A stretch of DNA of 64,000 nt, from NCBI GenBank assembly GCA_012845835.1, contig JABAKD010000009.1, positions 18,363,318-18,427,317 of the forward strand, given 5' to 3'. The stretch comes from Undaria pinnatifida (Eukaryota > Sar > Phaeophyceae > Laminariales > Alariaceae). Both the position numbers and the translations under genes were made by a program. The stretch's first letter is position 1; each line of letters opens with the position of its first letter. The notes under the pieces were generated by a model. It ran no database searches, was not told the DNA's origin, and saw only the letters and a list, made by a program, of their open reading frames with translations. Shown here piece by piece: positions 22,801-32,305 of this stretch.

Positions 22801-23394
22801 AGCGAAAGGAGCTCCAATAATTTGGATGGTTACGACGTCTGCTGGAGAGAAGTACGAATACTTTTGTACACATACTTATGTTATAAGGCTTAGTTTGGGT
22901 AAGCTATTGGTTAACCTGTGCAAGTGGTCAAACGGACTAATACCCCACTAATACCTCAACAAATGGCGTCGTCGACAGACCATGGGTTTTTGGGTCGTGG
23001 GTTCGACCCCCACATCCACCATAATAAACTTTTTCAGATTTTCCCATGGCGAACTTGAAAAATACTCTCCCCGGTTTACCCAGGAAATGAAACGGCTTGG
23101 ATAAATGACAGGTCCGCCCGTATATACGGCCGACCTTCTATCCCGCCGTTTAAGGGGGGGAGAGTGTTATAAGGCTTAGTTTGGGTAAGCTATTGGTTAA
23201 CCTGTGCAAGTGGTCAAACGGACTAATACCCCACTAATTCCTTGACACTTATCGACGTTCTCCCGCCCTGCTTCAACGTTTGTGGACAGATCCACAAGGC
23301 CATCGACAAAAAACAAGAGTGCAAGGTGCTGGGTACCTCCGCTGAGGAGGAAGAGTCCAAGCAAGCCTGCATGCTCCTTCGGAAGCAATATTGA
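22475..23394 (+). CDS. Small Cys-containing protein, two 3' exons (unit B)
   Basis: Exon 22475-22642 (168 bases, phase 0 to 0) and terminal exon 23290-23394 join over a 647-base intron. The predicted residues match unit A except for few changes: Gly to Asp in the first exon, Ile to Ala (His-Lys-Ala-Ile) and the last residue Cys to Tyr (TGT to TAT) before the stop. Loss of the terminal Cys leaves an uneven cysteine set, which may matter if they pair. The intron contains the TRIM (22879-23247) about 40 bases before the acceptor, which could affect splicing. Family unknown. Confidence 0.5.
22879..23247 (+). mobile_element. TRIM (miniature LTR element) in intron
   Basis: 369 bases. Two 83-base terminal repeats (22879-22961 and 23165-23247) start TGTTATAAGG and end ACA. 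Polypurine tract AAGGGGGGGAGAG (23152-23164) abuts the 3' repeat. A possible primer-binding site TGGCGTCGTCGACAGACC begins two bases after the 5' repeat (22964). The target duplication is CTTA (22875-22878 and 23248-23251). The paralogous intron of unit A has a single CTTA in the uninterrupted context CATACTTATCGACG (18023-18036), i.e. the empty site. No coding capacity, so it depends on proteins from another element. Confidence 0.85.
22997..23021 (+). other. tRNA T-arm-like hairpin inside TRIM
   Basis: GTGGG-TTCGACC-CCCAC makes a perfect 5-base stem with a 7-base loop of T-arm type (B-box consensus), followed by ATCCACCA, like an acceptor 3' strand. In the two diverged copies at 41.6 and 41.9 kb (minus strand) the loop is TTCAAAT and the stem is still mostly paired. 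Upstream, TGGTCAAACGG in the terminal repeat fits an A box. No full cloverleaf can be drawn. Confidence 0.55.
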
Positions 23395-23398
23395 CAGC

Positions 23399-23416
23399 AC
23401 GTTCTTTATAGAACGT
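23399..23416 (+). other. 3' hairpin after stop codon (unit B)
   Basis: Identical to the hairpin at 18178-18195 and in the same place relative to the stop codon. Confidence 0.6.
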
Positions 23417-23869
23417 TAAGTTGTGGTTTATTATACCAGCATCGTTTTTTGAGAACTATGCCTAAATGCGTGCTCTTCGTCTTTCAGGAATACAAATGTA
23501 CTTCACATGTTTGCGGTGTGTGCGTTCAAGTTCCTGCTTCCAGCATGTTTTTTTTGGCACTGCGCTCCTTTACATCTTAAGTAGTAGTTTTCCTGTCTCT
23601 ATCCTTGACAAGCGCGTGCCTGGTGTTTATGCACTGCGATAATTTATTGTTGATGATCGACTTAGAGAGAGAGCTATTAATAAGTGTACAGGACCTACAT
23701 AGGTGCTACCTGAGAGGTGGAAGGATATGCCAAGGAAGTCCTCCGACTTGCCCATCATGGATTGGGCGAATGGATGATAATAACAAACTCATAATCATAA
23801 TCGTCTCTATCCTGTACCGTTGTACTATATATGGACCTCTTGGCATTTTCAAGTCGCCAGTTGCGCCAT

Positions 23870-23966
23870 TTGTGCTTCTTTTCCGCCTTTCTACTGAATG
23901 TCTATTCCTCCTTCCGCAAGCGTAGCGGGCGGCGCCCAGCCGCCCGCGAGCGAAGCCCTTGTAAAT
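23870..23966 (+). mobile_element. Hairpin-ended element terminus (unit B)
   Basis: 9-base hairpin (arms about 23935-23943 and 23949-23957) and GAGCGAAGCCCTTGTA; same as the end of unit A. Confidence 0.55.
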
Positions 23967-24002
23967 ATATATAAAATCATTCCTTGAATATCGAGTCATT
24001 CC

Positions 24003-24315
24003 TTGGTGTCATGGACTTTGGTCACGAGTTTTTTGTCTCGGCCTAAGTATGCGATTCGCGGAACTGGGATTCTCGGTCGAATATGGCTTGGTTCGAGCGC
24101 CGCCTTCGGGGGGCGGCTCCAACGCCCCTCGCCCTGCCGTGTCCGTTCCGCACATCGACGTGAACGCGGACGGGCGCCGAGCGAGACGAGCGAGTGTCGA
24201 GGAGGAATTTTGGAAAAGTTGTTGAATCTTAATGGCTGCAACGCCTGAATGATTTACAAAATTGGCATCATTTCCAAACAGTACGTGATAATGTTTGGAA
24301 TTTTGCGGTGGCATA
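24003..24315 (-). mobile_element. R1 repeat, inverted copy
   Basis: Near-full-length relative of 46106-46460 in the opposite orientation: complement of TGCCACCGCAAAATTCC at the right end (24297-24313), and TTCCGCGAATCGCATACTTA on the left. Several short frames on both strands are repeat by-products. Confidence 0.75.
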
Positions 24316-24560
24316 CTCTCGAACGTTAGTTTCTTTGCTGTACTTTTTTACTTTTTTTACTAGTTCGTTTGGTTTCTTGCTCGGCATTTTATTGCTTTCG
24401 TTTCTGCTCGTTTTGCCAGCTGGAAATTCAATTTTTTAGTGTGGGTTCACCTAAAACGTGACACAACTTACCGACGATATCCAACAACTTCGTGACACAA
24501 ATTGCCGACGGCAAGACGTTTCGTGACAAAATAACTCCCAAATCATGATACTTTCACGTA

Positions 24561-25945
24561 ACAGAATTTCGAGACAAAACCTAGCGGGTAGAGCCGTCTG
24601 TTCCGCCTTTGGCCCTGGCTTTAGCACGGCCGCTGACACTCCAGGCAGCCTCTGCTGTAGACATGAACGAATGCGGTTGATTCGCAGCGAACTATCCCGC
24701 TGTGCTCGCTTCTATGTGGCCATTGTCCATGCCATTTCATGTCACCTACCTTCTGTTTTGAGCTCGTCGTCGTACGGTTGAGGTACGAGGAAACCCGTAC
24801 GTACTCGGTGAGAACAGCAGTATGTACGACGAGCATGAACGCCAACTGACGACATTGGCAAGCACACAACAGCAGGTCTAGCATCAGTAGCCGAAGGGCG
24901 AAACTTCTAGCACATAATGCAGCAACTAGTAGCAACCAGAACTACAGCAGATAGCTCAAAGTGCAGTGCGAGTGCCGTTGGCAAGTTTAGTCGTACACGC
25001 ATCACTCTGTCCAATCAATATATAACAGAATCTCGAGAAAAAACCTAGCAGGTAGAAGAGCCATCTCTTCGGCCTTTGGCCCTGGCTTTAGCACGGCCGC
25101 TGACACTCCAGCCAGCCTCTGCTGTAGGCATGAACGAGTGCGGTTGATTCGCAGCGAACTATCCCGCTGTGCTCGCTTCTATGTGGCCATTGTCCATGCC
25201 ATTTCATGTCACCTCCCTTCTGTTTTGAGCTCGTCGTCGTACGGTTGAGGTACGAGGAAACCCGTACGTACTCGGTGAGAACAGCAGTATGTACGACGAG
25301 CATGAACGCCAACTGACGACATTGGCAAGCACACAACAGCAGGTCTAGCATCAGTAGCCGAAGGGCGAAACTTCTAGCACATAATGCAGCAACTAGTAGC
25401 AACCAGAACTACAGCAGATAGCTCAAAGTGCAGTGCGAGTGCCGTTGGCAAGTTTAGTCGTACACGCATCACTCTGTCCAATCAATATATAACAGAATCT
25501 CGAGAAAAAACCTAGCAGGTAGAAGAGCCATCTCTTCGGCCTTTGGCCCTGGCTTTAGCACGGCCGCTGACACTCCAGCCAGCCTCTGCTGTAGGCATGA
25601 ACGAGTGCGGTTGATTCGCAGCGAACTATCCCGCTGTGCTCGCTTCTATGTGGCCATTGTCCATGCCATTTCATGTCACCTCCCTTCTGTTTTGAGCTCG
25701 TCGTCGTACGGTTGAGGTACGAGGAAACCCGTACGTACTCGGTGAGAACAGCAGTATGTACGACGAGCATGAACGCCAACTGACGACATTGGCAAACACA
25801 CAACAGCAGGTGTACAGCAGTAGCCGAAGGGCGAAACTTCTAGCACATAATGCAGCAACAAGTAGCAACCAGAACTACAGCAGATAGCTCAAAGTGCAGT
25901 GCGAGTGTCGTTCGTTGGCAAGTTTAGTCGTACACGCATCACTCT
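24561..25945. repeat. Three ~465-base tandem units
   Basis: Units start ACAGAATYTCGAGA at 24561, 25025 and 25492 (periods 464 and 467) and the third ends near 25945. Units two and three are almost identical; unit one is slightly more diverged, and unit three has small deletions near 25811 and an insertion near 25914. Confidence 0.9.
24621..24935 (-). CDS. Possible small secreted/membrane peptide in repeat
   Basis: A 104-codon minus-strand frame opens Met-Leu-Leu-Val-Ala-Ala-Leu and has a Leu/Cys-rich hydrophobic N-terminus (about residues 1-40), then a polar part with several Cys at the end. The same frame of the same length recurs in the second unit (25088-25402); in the third unit it is shifted or shortened (25555-25803). 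Two intact copies out of three is weak support since the units are recent. No family recognised; it may be chance. Confidence 0.25.
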   Translation of the reverse strand: MLLVAALCARSFALRLLMLDLLLCACQCRQLAFMLVVHTAVLTEYVRVSSYLNRTTTSSKQKVGDMKWHGQWPHRSEHSGIVRCESTAFVHVYSRGCLECQRPC

Positions 25946-26690
25946 CAAGAGCCAACAAGAGGCAGGGCAGGGGCCCCAACACAGAGACACGTGACAACCA
26001 CGGCCAGCTTTCGATCGCGTAATTGGCCGGTAGTCCGTGCTTCGGTGGGTGTATCGGAAGTCGTTCGTAGTACTACTGCTGTAGACCGTCGAAAGACCAC
26101 GTGACATGTGACATCCCGTTCTGGTGGCAGCCTCGCCAATAGACCCCCCAAAATTTATTCTTCTTTTCTTTTTCTTGGCCCCATGCACCCATTTCCTTTC
26201 CTTTCTCTTCTTTGTTCTTTGTTTCTTTTTTCCAATTGACTTGCGTCTGTTGTGCGTATGCGTAGTGATAGATACTACGTGTGATATATACGTGGTAGTC
26301 TTTCTTGGGTGGCAAGCGGTATAGTCGGTTTTCCCAGGCGCGAGTAATGAGACGTATGCACCGGTATGGACCTGGCACATCGTATACTGACTCCCGGTCT
26401 CACTTTTATATGTTTCTGGTGGAGGCATGAATTGCGTCAGCTGTGATTTATGCGTGTACCACCTTGGGTTGTTTGTGTTTTTCCCTAGGGTATTCCTCTG
26501 CTCCAGAGTGACTGGAACCAGTCCTGTGACCACGGGCTGGATTGTGCGAGTTAATGTGAGAACAACAACAACGGAAATATTGCCTGTTTCTTGACCTTTC
26601 AGCTGCTTCCTGCAAATTTGGTTCTTCTGCCAACACGATTTTGAACCCTATGCAAAGATCCTGTTTTGTTTTAATCAATTTTCAGCCGGC
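25946..26690. other. No supported gene
   Basis: A 214-codon minus-strand frame (25889-26533) has a Lys-rich low-complexity middle over a T-rich tract (26160-26230) and no domain. I do not call it. 26510-26575 shares GTGACCACGGGCT and TAATGTGA.AACAACAACG with 51882-51927 inside an RRP12 intron. Confidence 0.4.
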
Positions 26691-27019
26691 CGCCCCGGTG
26701 GTCTAGTGGTTTTACCCTCGAATACCTCCAACGTTTGGTTGTCCTTGAGTTCGACACCCACCACGATGAATATGACCTAATTTGCAAAAATGCAATCAAA
26801 AAAAGAGATCAACTAACTGCTGAGAGCGCCTGCTAGGTACAATTCGCCGCAAGTCGACGAGGGAAGAAAATGCTCGATTCTCCTCGCGGTAAAAATGAAG
26901 GCACGTGCCGAAGTGGGGAGGGAGGAGGAGGGCCCGCTATGTGACCCCGGATCTGAGTTACTACTGGGAGGGAGCGCGAGAATGGTGCGGGGATGACAAA
27001 TGGGATGAAGAAAAAAAAA
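26691..27019 (+). mobile_element. SINE-1, tRNA-headed copy
   Basis: Head CGCCCCGGTGGTCTAGTGG includes an A box (26699-26709), and GAGTTCGACACCC (26747-26759) fits a B box. The body has TCAACTAACTGCTGAGAGCG, GTCGACGAGGGAAGAAA, AAATGAAGGCACGTGC, and the 3' end GGGATGAAG followed by A9. Relatives: 2888-3000, 56306-56360, 59458-60260 and 61944-62294. A tRNA-derived SINE is the natural reading. Confidence 0.8.
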
Positions 27020-27775
27020 TTTGCAAAGAAAGGTATATGACTATTTCTACCAGTAAATAATATGTCAGTCTCTGGGAAATACGCACGGCACCATCAGCAG
27101 TCGTCATGGTAGAGACACTCCGGATATTGTGTATTGAGGGGACGCGTCCGATTTCGACAACGTGAAAGCACCCACGAAACAAAGATAGCAGACACACATA
27201 TGCCGCCTTCTCGAGAAAAAACAGAGAAGAAGCGCTACGCCAACCTCCCGTACGAGCAAAGCCACCCCCGCACCTATCTTAGACAACGCCGACGCAACGA
27301 GAGATCGCCCTCCTCTTCTTCGTTTTTCTCCTCGCCCGCAACCACGCAGACCAATCAATGCGACAGCCTTCACGTAACAAACAAAGCAATCTTCTTCCAA
27401 AACCTCGCCGGCTGACATGGCCCCATGTCGACGTTTGATGCAAACCGACTTTGCATCCTGTCGACTTCGAGCTTCCATTGCCACGAGGACAGCAGTGCAG
27501 TCTCTTCATTAATGCCAAGGCCTCTTTCGTTTCGCCTAGAGGCGACGCAGGTTCTCAATAATACTATTTTCGGTATTTTTGTTTGATAGACGCCAACTTT
27601 TACTTGACGGCGCATTTAACATAGTGTGTTTCGCCTATCCTTGCCTTCTTTGTTGTATAATATTACGTTTTTTTCTGTCAAATCATTACTTTCATAATCC
27701 CATGTTCGTATTAAACTCTTGGCATTACTTCAAAGTTCAATGCATGCCAAATCGGACAGCTACACCTTAAGTTGT
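27020..27775. other. No supported gene
   Basis: Overlapping frames on both strands (minus 27104-27484 of 126 codons is the longest) have no domain or splice context. Confidence 0.35.
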
Positions 27776-27845
27776 CGAAGTGCTGCCCTGCCCTACCCGA
27801 AGCATGGGCGCCGGCGAATGCCGGCGCCCATGCGGAGCCCTTGTA
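27776..27845 (-). mobile_element. Hairpin-bearing element end, inverted copy
   Basis: Minus-strand reading repeats 484-560: ACAAGGGCTCCGC, then a perfect 13-base hairpin (arms 27802-27814 and 27821-27833), then GGGTAGGGCAGGGCAGCAC. The stems differ at two paired positions that remain complementary (T-A changed to C-G), so the hairpin is conserved by covariation. Confidence 0.6.
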
Positions 27846-28302
27846 CTATATATATACGTGCTTCTGCATGTTATTATGCAAGTTAACTTAGCTCACAATA
27901 ATATACGTCCTTGAAAATTAGTTATAAAATACTCCGGAGTACATGTAGGATATTGTTGGTGCTTGCCTGTGAGAGCTCCTAGGACCTCAGCTTTTCTTAG
28001 ACGTAGATTTTTGCCCTTTTGACGATAAATGGCGATGAGGTCCACCCGACGGCACGCAACTCCCTCATCGTGCTCGCAGACCCCTGCTCTGCCTACTCTG
28101 CCAAGGGCGGCCTCGGGCGTGCCCAACTCATCTCTCACGGGGCTTCGATTTTTCCAGGATTCCATACCCTTTTTGTCACATACATACATGTTTTTTGTTT
28201 CTATGATTCACGCAAAACGCATTAAAAACTAATTAGACTATTCAAGATTCCGTTTTTTCATGTAGACGACAAACCCGGATTTATTATAAAAAATGAAAAT
28301 AT
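27846..28302. other. No supported gene
   Basis: Minus frame 27893-28189 (98 codons) and plus frames overlap; none is convincing. Confidence 0.35.
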
Positions 28303-28620
28303 ACTCCGTCCAGCTGTGAGATCGAAGATTTCGTCGAAACTCATCTTCTTTGCAAGCTGTGTGTGATACTCCGATCGCGCGTATTACGAGTTGTGTGTCC
28401 TCATTAAGGATATAGGTCGGCGGCTCCCCTTACAACTACATTGTAGCTATCAGGGTCAACAGGGTGATGTTAGTCAGTCTGTGCGCGGAAACTATAAAAC
28501 CCGTTTCTGAGGGGGACAAAATCTGACAGCTGTGGATGGAGGGAAATGTATCCGTTTATCAAGTGAATCCTGTAAGTCGAATAACCGGTCAGGGGGGGGC
28601 GGAGTTTTGAAGGGCGGATT
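28303..28620 (+). mobile_element. R2 repeat copy
   Basis: Marks in order: CCAGCTGTGAGATCGAAG, GTGTGTGATACTCCGATCGC, AAGGATATAGGTCGGCG, GTCAACAGGGTGATGTTA, TGTGCGCGGAAACTAT, GGGGGACAAAATCTGACAGC, ATCCTGTAAGTCG. Relatives: 60281-60580 (+), 63688-63950 (-), 63547-63653 (-, part) and short pieces at 59310-59355 and 62402-62422. Confidence 0.75.
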
Positions 28621-29185
28621 TATGTACCGGCTCCTTTTACTGCTGATACTTGGCTGAAATACACGTACATACACGAGTGCGAGTACCACAGCAAGCAGTA
28701 ACAGAGTATCATATACGATGATCTCTGTTTAGCATTCATTCATACACGTGCGTGCGTGGTATTCAGCGGTATGATACTACTGCTGCTCGATGTGTGTTGT
28801 TTCTGTTCGTATCATATCGTATGCTAAATGCTCTGTATGTAGCTTGCGATCCACAAACAAACGGATTACTGCATGTTTTCCTCAGGAGGAGCATGTATGT
28901 CGAGACATTTTCTTGCGAGGCGCACCAGCACCGCAGCAGTACATTCACAGCAGTAGGTACCCGTATCAAAATTATCTCACAGGTGGTGTGTACGTACGTA
29001 CACGTCGCATAGTATGATGTGGTATAGTCTATACTGATATGTATGTGTTGTTGCCATCCGTAGCATTCGTACGAGCACATAGTACACCGGTAGTATTGTT
29101 TTCAATACACTTGCGGTACTGCTGTAAATACAAATCGAATACGTACGAGTACAAACAAGGTGTTTGCGGCTGACGCCGCCCGACG
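28621..29185. other. Non-coding, GTAC/TACG-rich
   Basis: Rich in short self-complementary words (GTACGTAC, TACGTACG) and TATGAT; overlapping frames on both strands are not credible genes. Confidence 0.35.
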
Positions 29186-30184
29186 TTAGACCCACTCACT
29201 GCACAAAAATGGAGTTATCTTTACGTCACAATACAAATTCAAGTCATTCCAGACCCACTATACAAAAACCAAGTCATTTCAGACTCACTACATAATTCCG
29301 AGTCATTTCTAGCCCACTATACAAAAACCAAGTCACTTCAGACCCCCTATACAAAAATCAAGACATTTCAGACTCCCATGAAAATAATCAAGTCATTTCA
29401 GACCCACTATTATTATACAATTTCAAGTCATTTTAGACCCCCCATACAATTTCAAGTCATTTTAGAACCACAATACAAAAACCACATCATTTTAGACCCC
29501 GGATGCAATTTCAAGAAATTTCAAACCCACCATACAAAAATCAAGTTATCTTAGACCCCCCACACAATTTCAAGAAATTTCAAACCCACCATACAAAAAT
29601 CAAGTTATCTTAGACCCCCCACACAATTTCAAGTCATTTCAGACCCCTCTAACAAAAACCGAGTCATTTCCAGACCCACAATAATACAAAAACCGAGCCA
29701 TTGCCAACCCACTATACAAAAAGCAACTCATTTTAGACCCCCCGCACAATTTCAAGTAATAATGCCAGACCCCCCATACAAAATTCAAGTCATTTCAGAC
29801 CCCCATAAAAAATCAAGTCATTTCAGACCCACCATACAATTTCAAGTCATTGCAGACCCTCCATATAATTTCCAGTCATTTCAGAACCACGATACAAACA
29901 CTAAGGCATTTTAGACCCCCGATACAATTTCAAGCCATTTCCAACCCACCATACAAACATCAAGTCATTTTAGACGCCCTATAAAAATTTGATTCATTTT
30001 CATCACTGATACAAAAACCAAGTCATTTCAGACCCAGCATACAAATCCAAGGCATTTCAGACTCCAGATACAAAAATCAAGTTAATTCTTACCCCCAATA
30101 CGAAATTCAAGTAATTTTAAACCCAATGTACCAAAAACAAGTCATTTCAGGCCCACCATTCAAATCCAAGTCATTCCAGGCCAT
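29186..30184 (+). repeat. ~30-base degenerate minisatellite, ~1 kb
   Basis: Roughly thirty units with the scheme TTCAAGTCATTTCAGACCC - ACTATACAAAAA. Variants alternate CAATTTCAAG and CAAAAATCAAG as the link. The composition is strikingly poor in G on the plus strand. One 59-base pair of units (29500-29620) is an exact local duplication. No open frame runs through it. Confidence 0.9.
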
Positions 30185-30714
30185 TATGCGCGTGTTCCGC
30201 CTGAAGGGAGGGCAGAGGGGGTTCTCGGGTCACGTCGTCGACGTTTTTTCCTGTTTTTTTCCCCACCAATGCACACAAATTGACGACAGCAGTTCGCGAT
30301 ACTATGAACTGATTTTATACCACGCTGTACCCCTTGGCAGTAATTTGTCGCTTCTACAGTCCTTCTCCGCTTCATTTACTACCTGTCTTACGGGCATGCG
30401 CGGAGCCGCAGGCGGGCGTCAGCCCGCCGCGGCGAAGCCCACCTGGTACTAACACTAGAATAATCAGACGTGAACCATAGTCCGGTGGGTTAAACGACCA
30501 AGGAATATACAAGATATCTGCAGTAGTAAAACATTGAATATGTTCATCATTCCGCAACAATCATAGGAGTGAACAGCCTGCCAGTGTTCCTGCCACCCAC
30601 AAAAAATGGAACAAAGGGGCACTGCCAGCGATTTACAGCTGCTGGATAAATACCATTTATTCTAGAGAGACGTCACCTCTCGTGTGTGTCCATCTTCCGT
30701 GTGTACTTGTCCAG
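30185..30714. other. Element end and anonymous sequence
   Basis: 30390-30450 has a GC hairpin GCGGGC-GTCA-GCCCGC and GGCGAAGCCCACCTGGTA, similar in plan to the element ends at 18694 and 23935. No gene in the rest. Confidence 0.4.
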
Positions 30715-30817
30715 GTGGAGGGTTTTGCGGACGTACATCCTGAAGTACCGGAGAGCCCCGTACAACGAGGTCATGCTACATTACTCCGAGAAAAAACTTC
30801 TGGAAGAAGAAAAGTAG
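30715..30817 (+). CDS. Orphan terminal exon
   Basis: After TCTTCCGTGTGTACTTGTCCAG (acceptor ending 30714) a frame entered with one left-over base reads 33 codons to TAG at 30815. It begins Trp-Arg-Val-Leu-Arg-Thr-Tyr-Ile and ends in a Lys/Glu-rich helix (Glu-Lys-Lys-Leu-Leu-Glu-Glu-Glu-Lys). The composition is like a real amphipathic C-terminus and unlike the surrounding repeats. Upstream exons are not visible; the minisatellite at 29.2-30.2 kb may have grown inside the preceding intron. I do not recognise the protein, and it could be a gene relic. Confidence 0.35.
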
Positions 30818-30937
30818 TCGAAAGCAGCCGGGGCGTCATCGACGGTACCTGGAGCATCCTCATCATCAGAAGAAGCGTCACCACCACCACCAGAGATTGG
30901 GGATCGTCATCAAGGGCTGGAGCACTCCAACAAAAAG

Positions 30938-31805
30938 TTGGTGTGTCCTTTGTCAGGAGTAGCACTTGCTATTTCACCCGGGGACGCACATTCTACTACG
31001 GCTGAGGTTGCAACGGATGTACCTTATCACAAGACCGCCAGTACGAGACCCAATGCAAGCGTCGAGAAGACCTTCGACAACACGCACGCAACAGAAGCGT
31101 CGGGTACCAAGCTGCCGACCACGCGTGTGGATTTCACCTATACCGATAGAGACCCGTTTCAGATCTCGGAGGAGGAAAACGGGGCGATTAAAATCCCCAA
31201 CGACATTCTAAGATGCTGTTCACTTCACGGATCAGCATCGCCTGGAATCACCGGAATTGTAATCGCCGGAGCTGGGATCACCAAAGCACCTTCGCATGAG
31301 ATCTTCAGAGCGACGTCATCTGAATCGCCATCGCACATCGAAGCAACTGCATCCGGGATCGCCAAAGTAACTTCATATTGCGAAGTATCGGATCACCGGA
31401 GCATCAGCTGGGCCGACAGAAACACATGAGACCATTGGACTCGCTGGAACATCGCCATCTGAGACCACTGGACCATCAGTTGAGTCAACATCGCGAAGGA
31501 CCGACGGATCGACAACGCCCGCTTCACCCGGGATCGTACTAGCTATGTTTGAGCCACGCCTTGGAGCCAAGCTCAACAACGAGACCGACCGTCAGGAGGA
31601 GGCTCACATGCTCACAACAGCCGATAGACAGCCGCCAGCAAACCTCGAGACAGGATCTGCGGAATCAACACGGGACGATCGAGAGCCACTGGAAACTTCT
31701 CAGGCCTTCGTGTACACCCTCAAGGCAACCTCAGGCTTCCTCTCCTTCCTGAACGAAGAGCCCGTCAACATCGGGGCCAAGACGCAAAGACTGGCCGCAT
31801 GTTAA
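30938..31805 (+). CDS. Duplicated Gly/Ile/Ser-Thr-rich frame, first copy
   Basis: An open frame ends at TGA 31427-31429. It includes Asp-Arg-Asp-Pro-Phe, a Glu-Glu-Glu-Asn cluster, Ile-Pro-Asn-Asp-Ile-Leu, and then degenerate repeats of Gly-Ile-Thr/Ala-Gly caused by a recurring GGATCACCGG-type word. A second frame (31545-31805, ATG start) follows and ends Gln-Arg-Leu-Ala-Ala-Cys-stop. The minus strand is also open over much of the region, so the coding strand is not certain. No domain recognised. It could be a piece of a retrotransposon gag or a repeat protein. Confidence 0.3.
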
Positions 31806-32305
31806 CAGAACACGCACGCGACAGGAGCAACGGGGACCAAGCCGCCGATCACGGGTGTGGATTTCACTTGCACCGACAGAGACCCGTTTCGAATCCCGGA
31901 GGAGGAAAACCGGGTGATTAAAATCCCCAACGACATACTAATATGCTATTCACTTCACGGATCAGCATTGCCTGGAATCACCGGAACCGGAATCGCCGGA
32001 GCTGGGATCTCCAAAGCATCTTCGCATGGGATATTCAGAGTGACGTCATCTGGATCGCCATCACACATCGAAGCAACTGCATCCGGGATCGCCGGACTAA
32101 CCTCATATCGGATCACCGGAGCATCAGGTGGACCAACAGCAACACATGGAATTATTGGAGTCGCTGGATCATTGCCATCTGGGACCACCGGACCATCAAC
32201 TGAGTCAACATCGCCAAGGGTCAACGGATCGACAGCGTTCGCTTCACCCGGGATCACACCAACTATTATGAGCCACGCCCAGGATCACACCAGTTACTTT
32301 TGAGC
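31803..32305 (+). repeat. Second copy of the duplicated frame
   Basis: Offset about 731 bases from the first copy: ACACGCACGCRACAG at 31077 and 31808. The reading frame is kept open across the copy (31857-32303) and runs further than copy one because the TGA is absent. Substitutions are spread over all codon positions, so selection is not obvious. Confidence 0.6.

Larger units (their letters stand above)
18733..23966 (+). repeat. Segmental duplication, unit B
   Basis: Second unit of the tandem duplication described for unit A. It lacks the 2.1-kb extra segment of unit A but has its own changes: a ~930-base internal duplication (20892-22800), a ~94-base duplication at 21040-21225 and a TRIM insertion at 22879-23247. 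Confidence 0.85.

Noticed and set aside
25889-26533. 214-codon minus-strand frame
   Set aside because: Low-complexity Lys-rich centre, runs across the end of the 465-base repeats, no recognisable domain.
29186-30184. CRISPR-like array
   Set aside because: Units are degenerate and continuous with no unique spacers, and the genome is eukaryotic.
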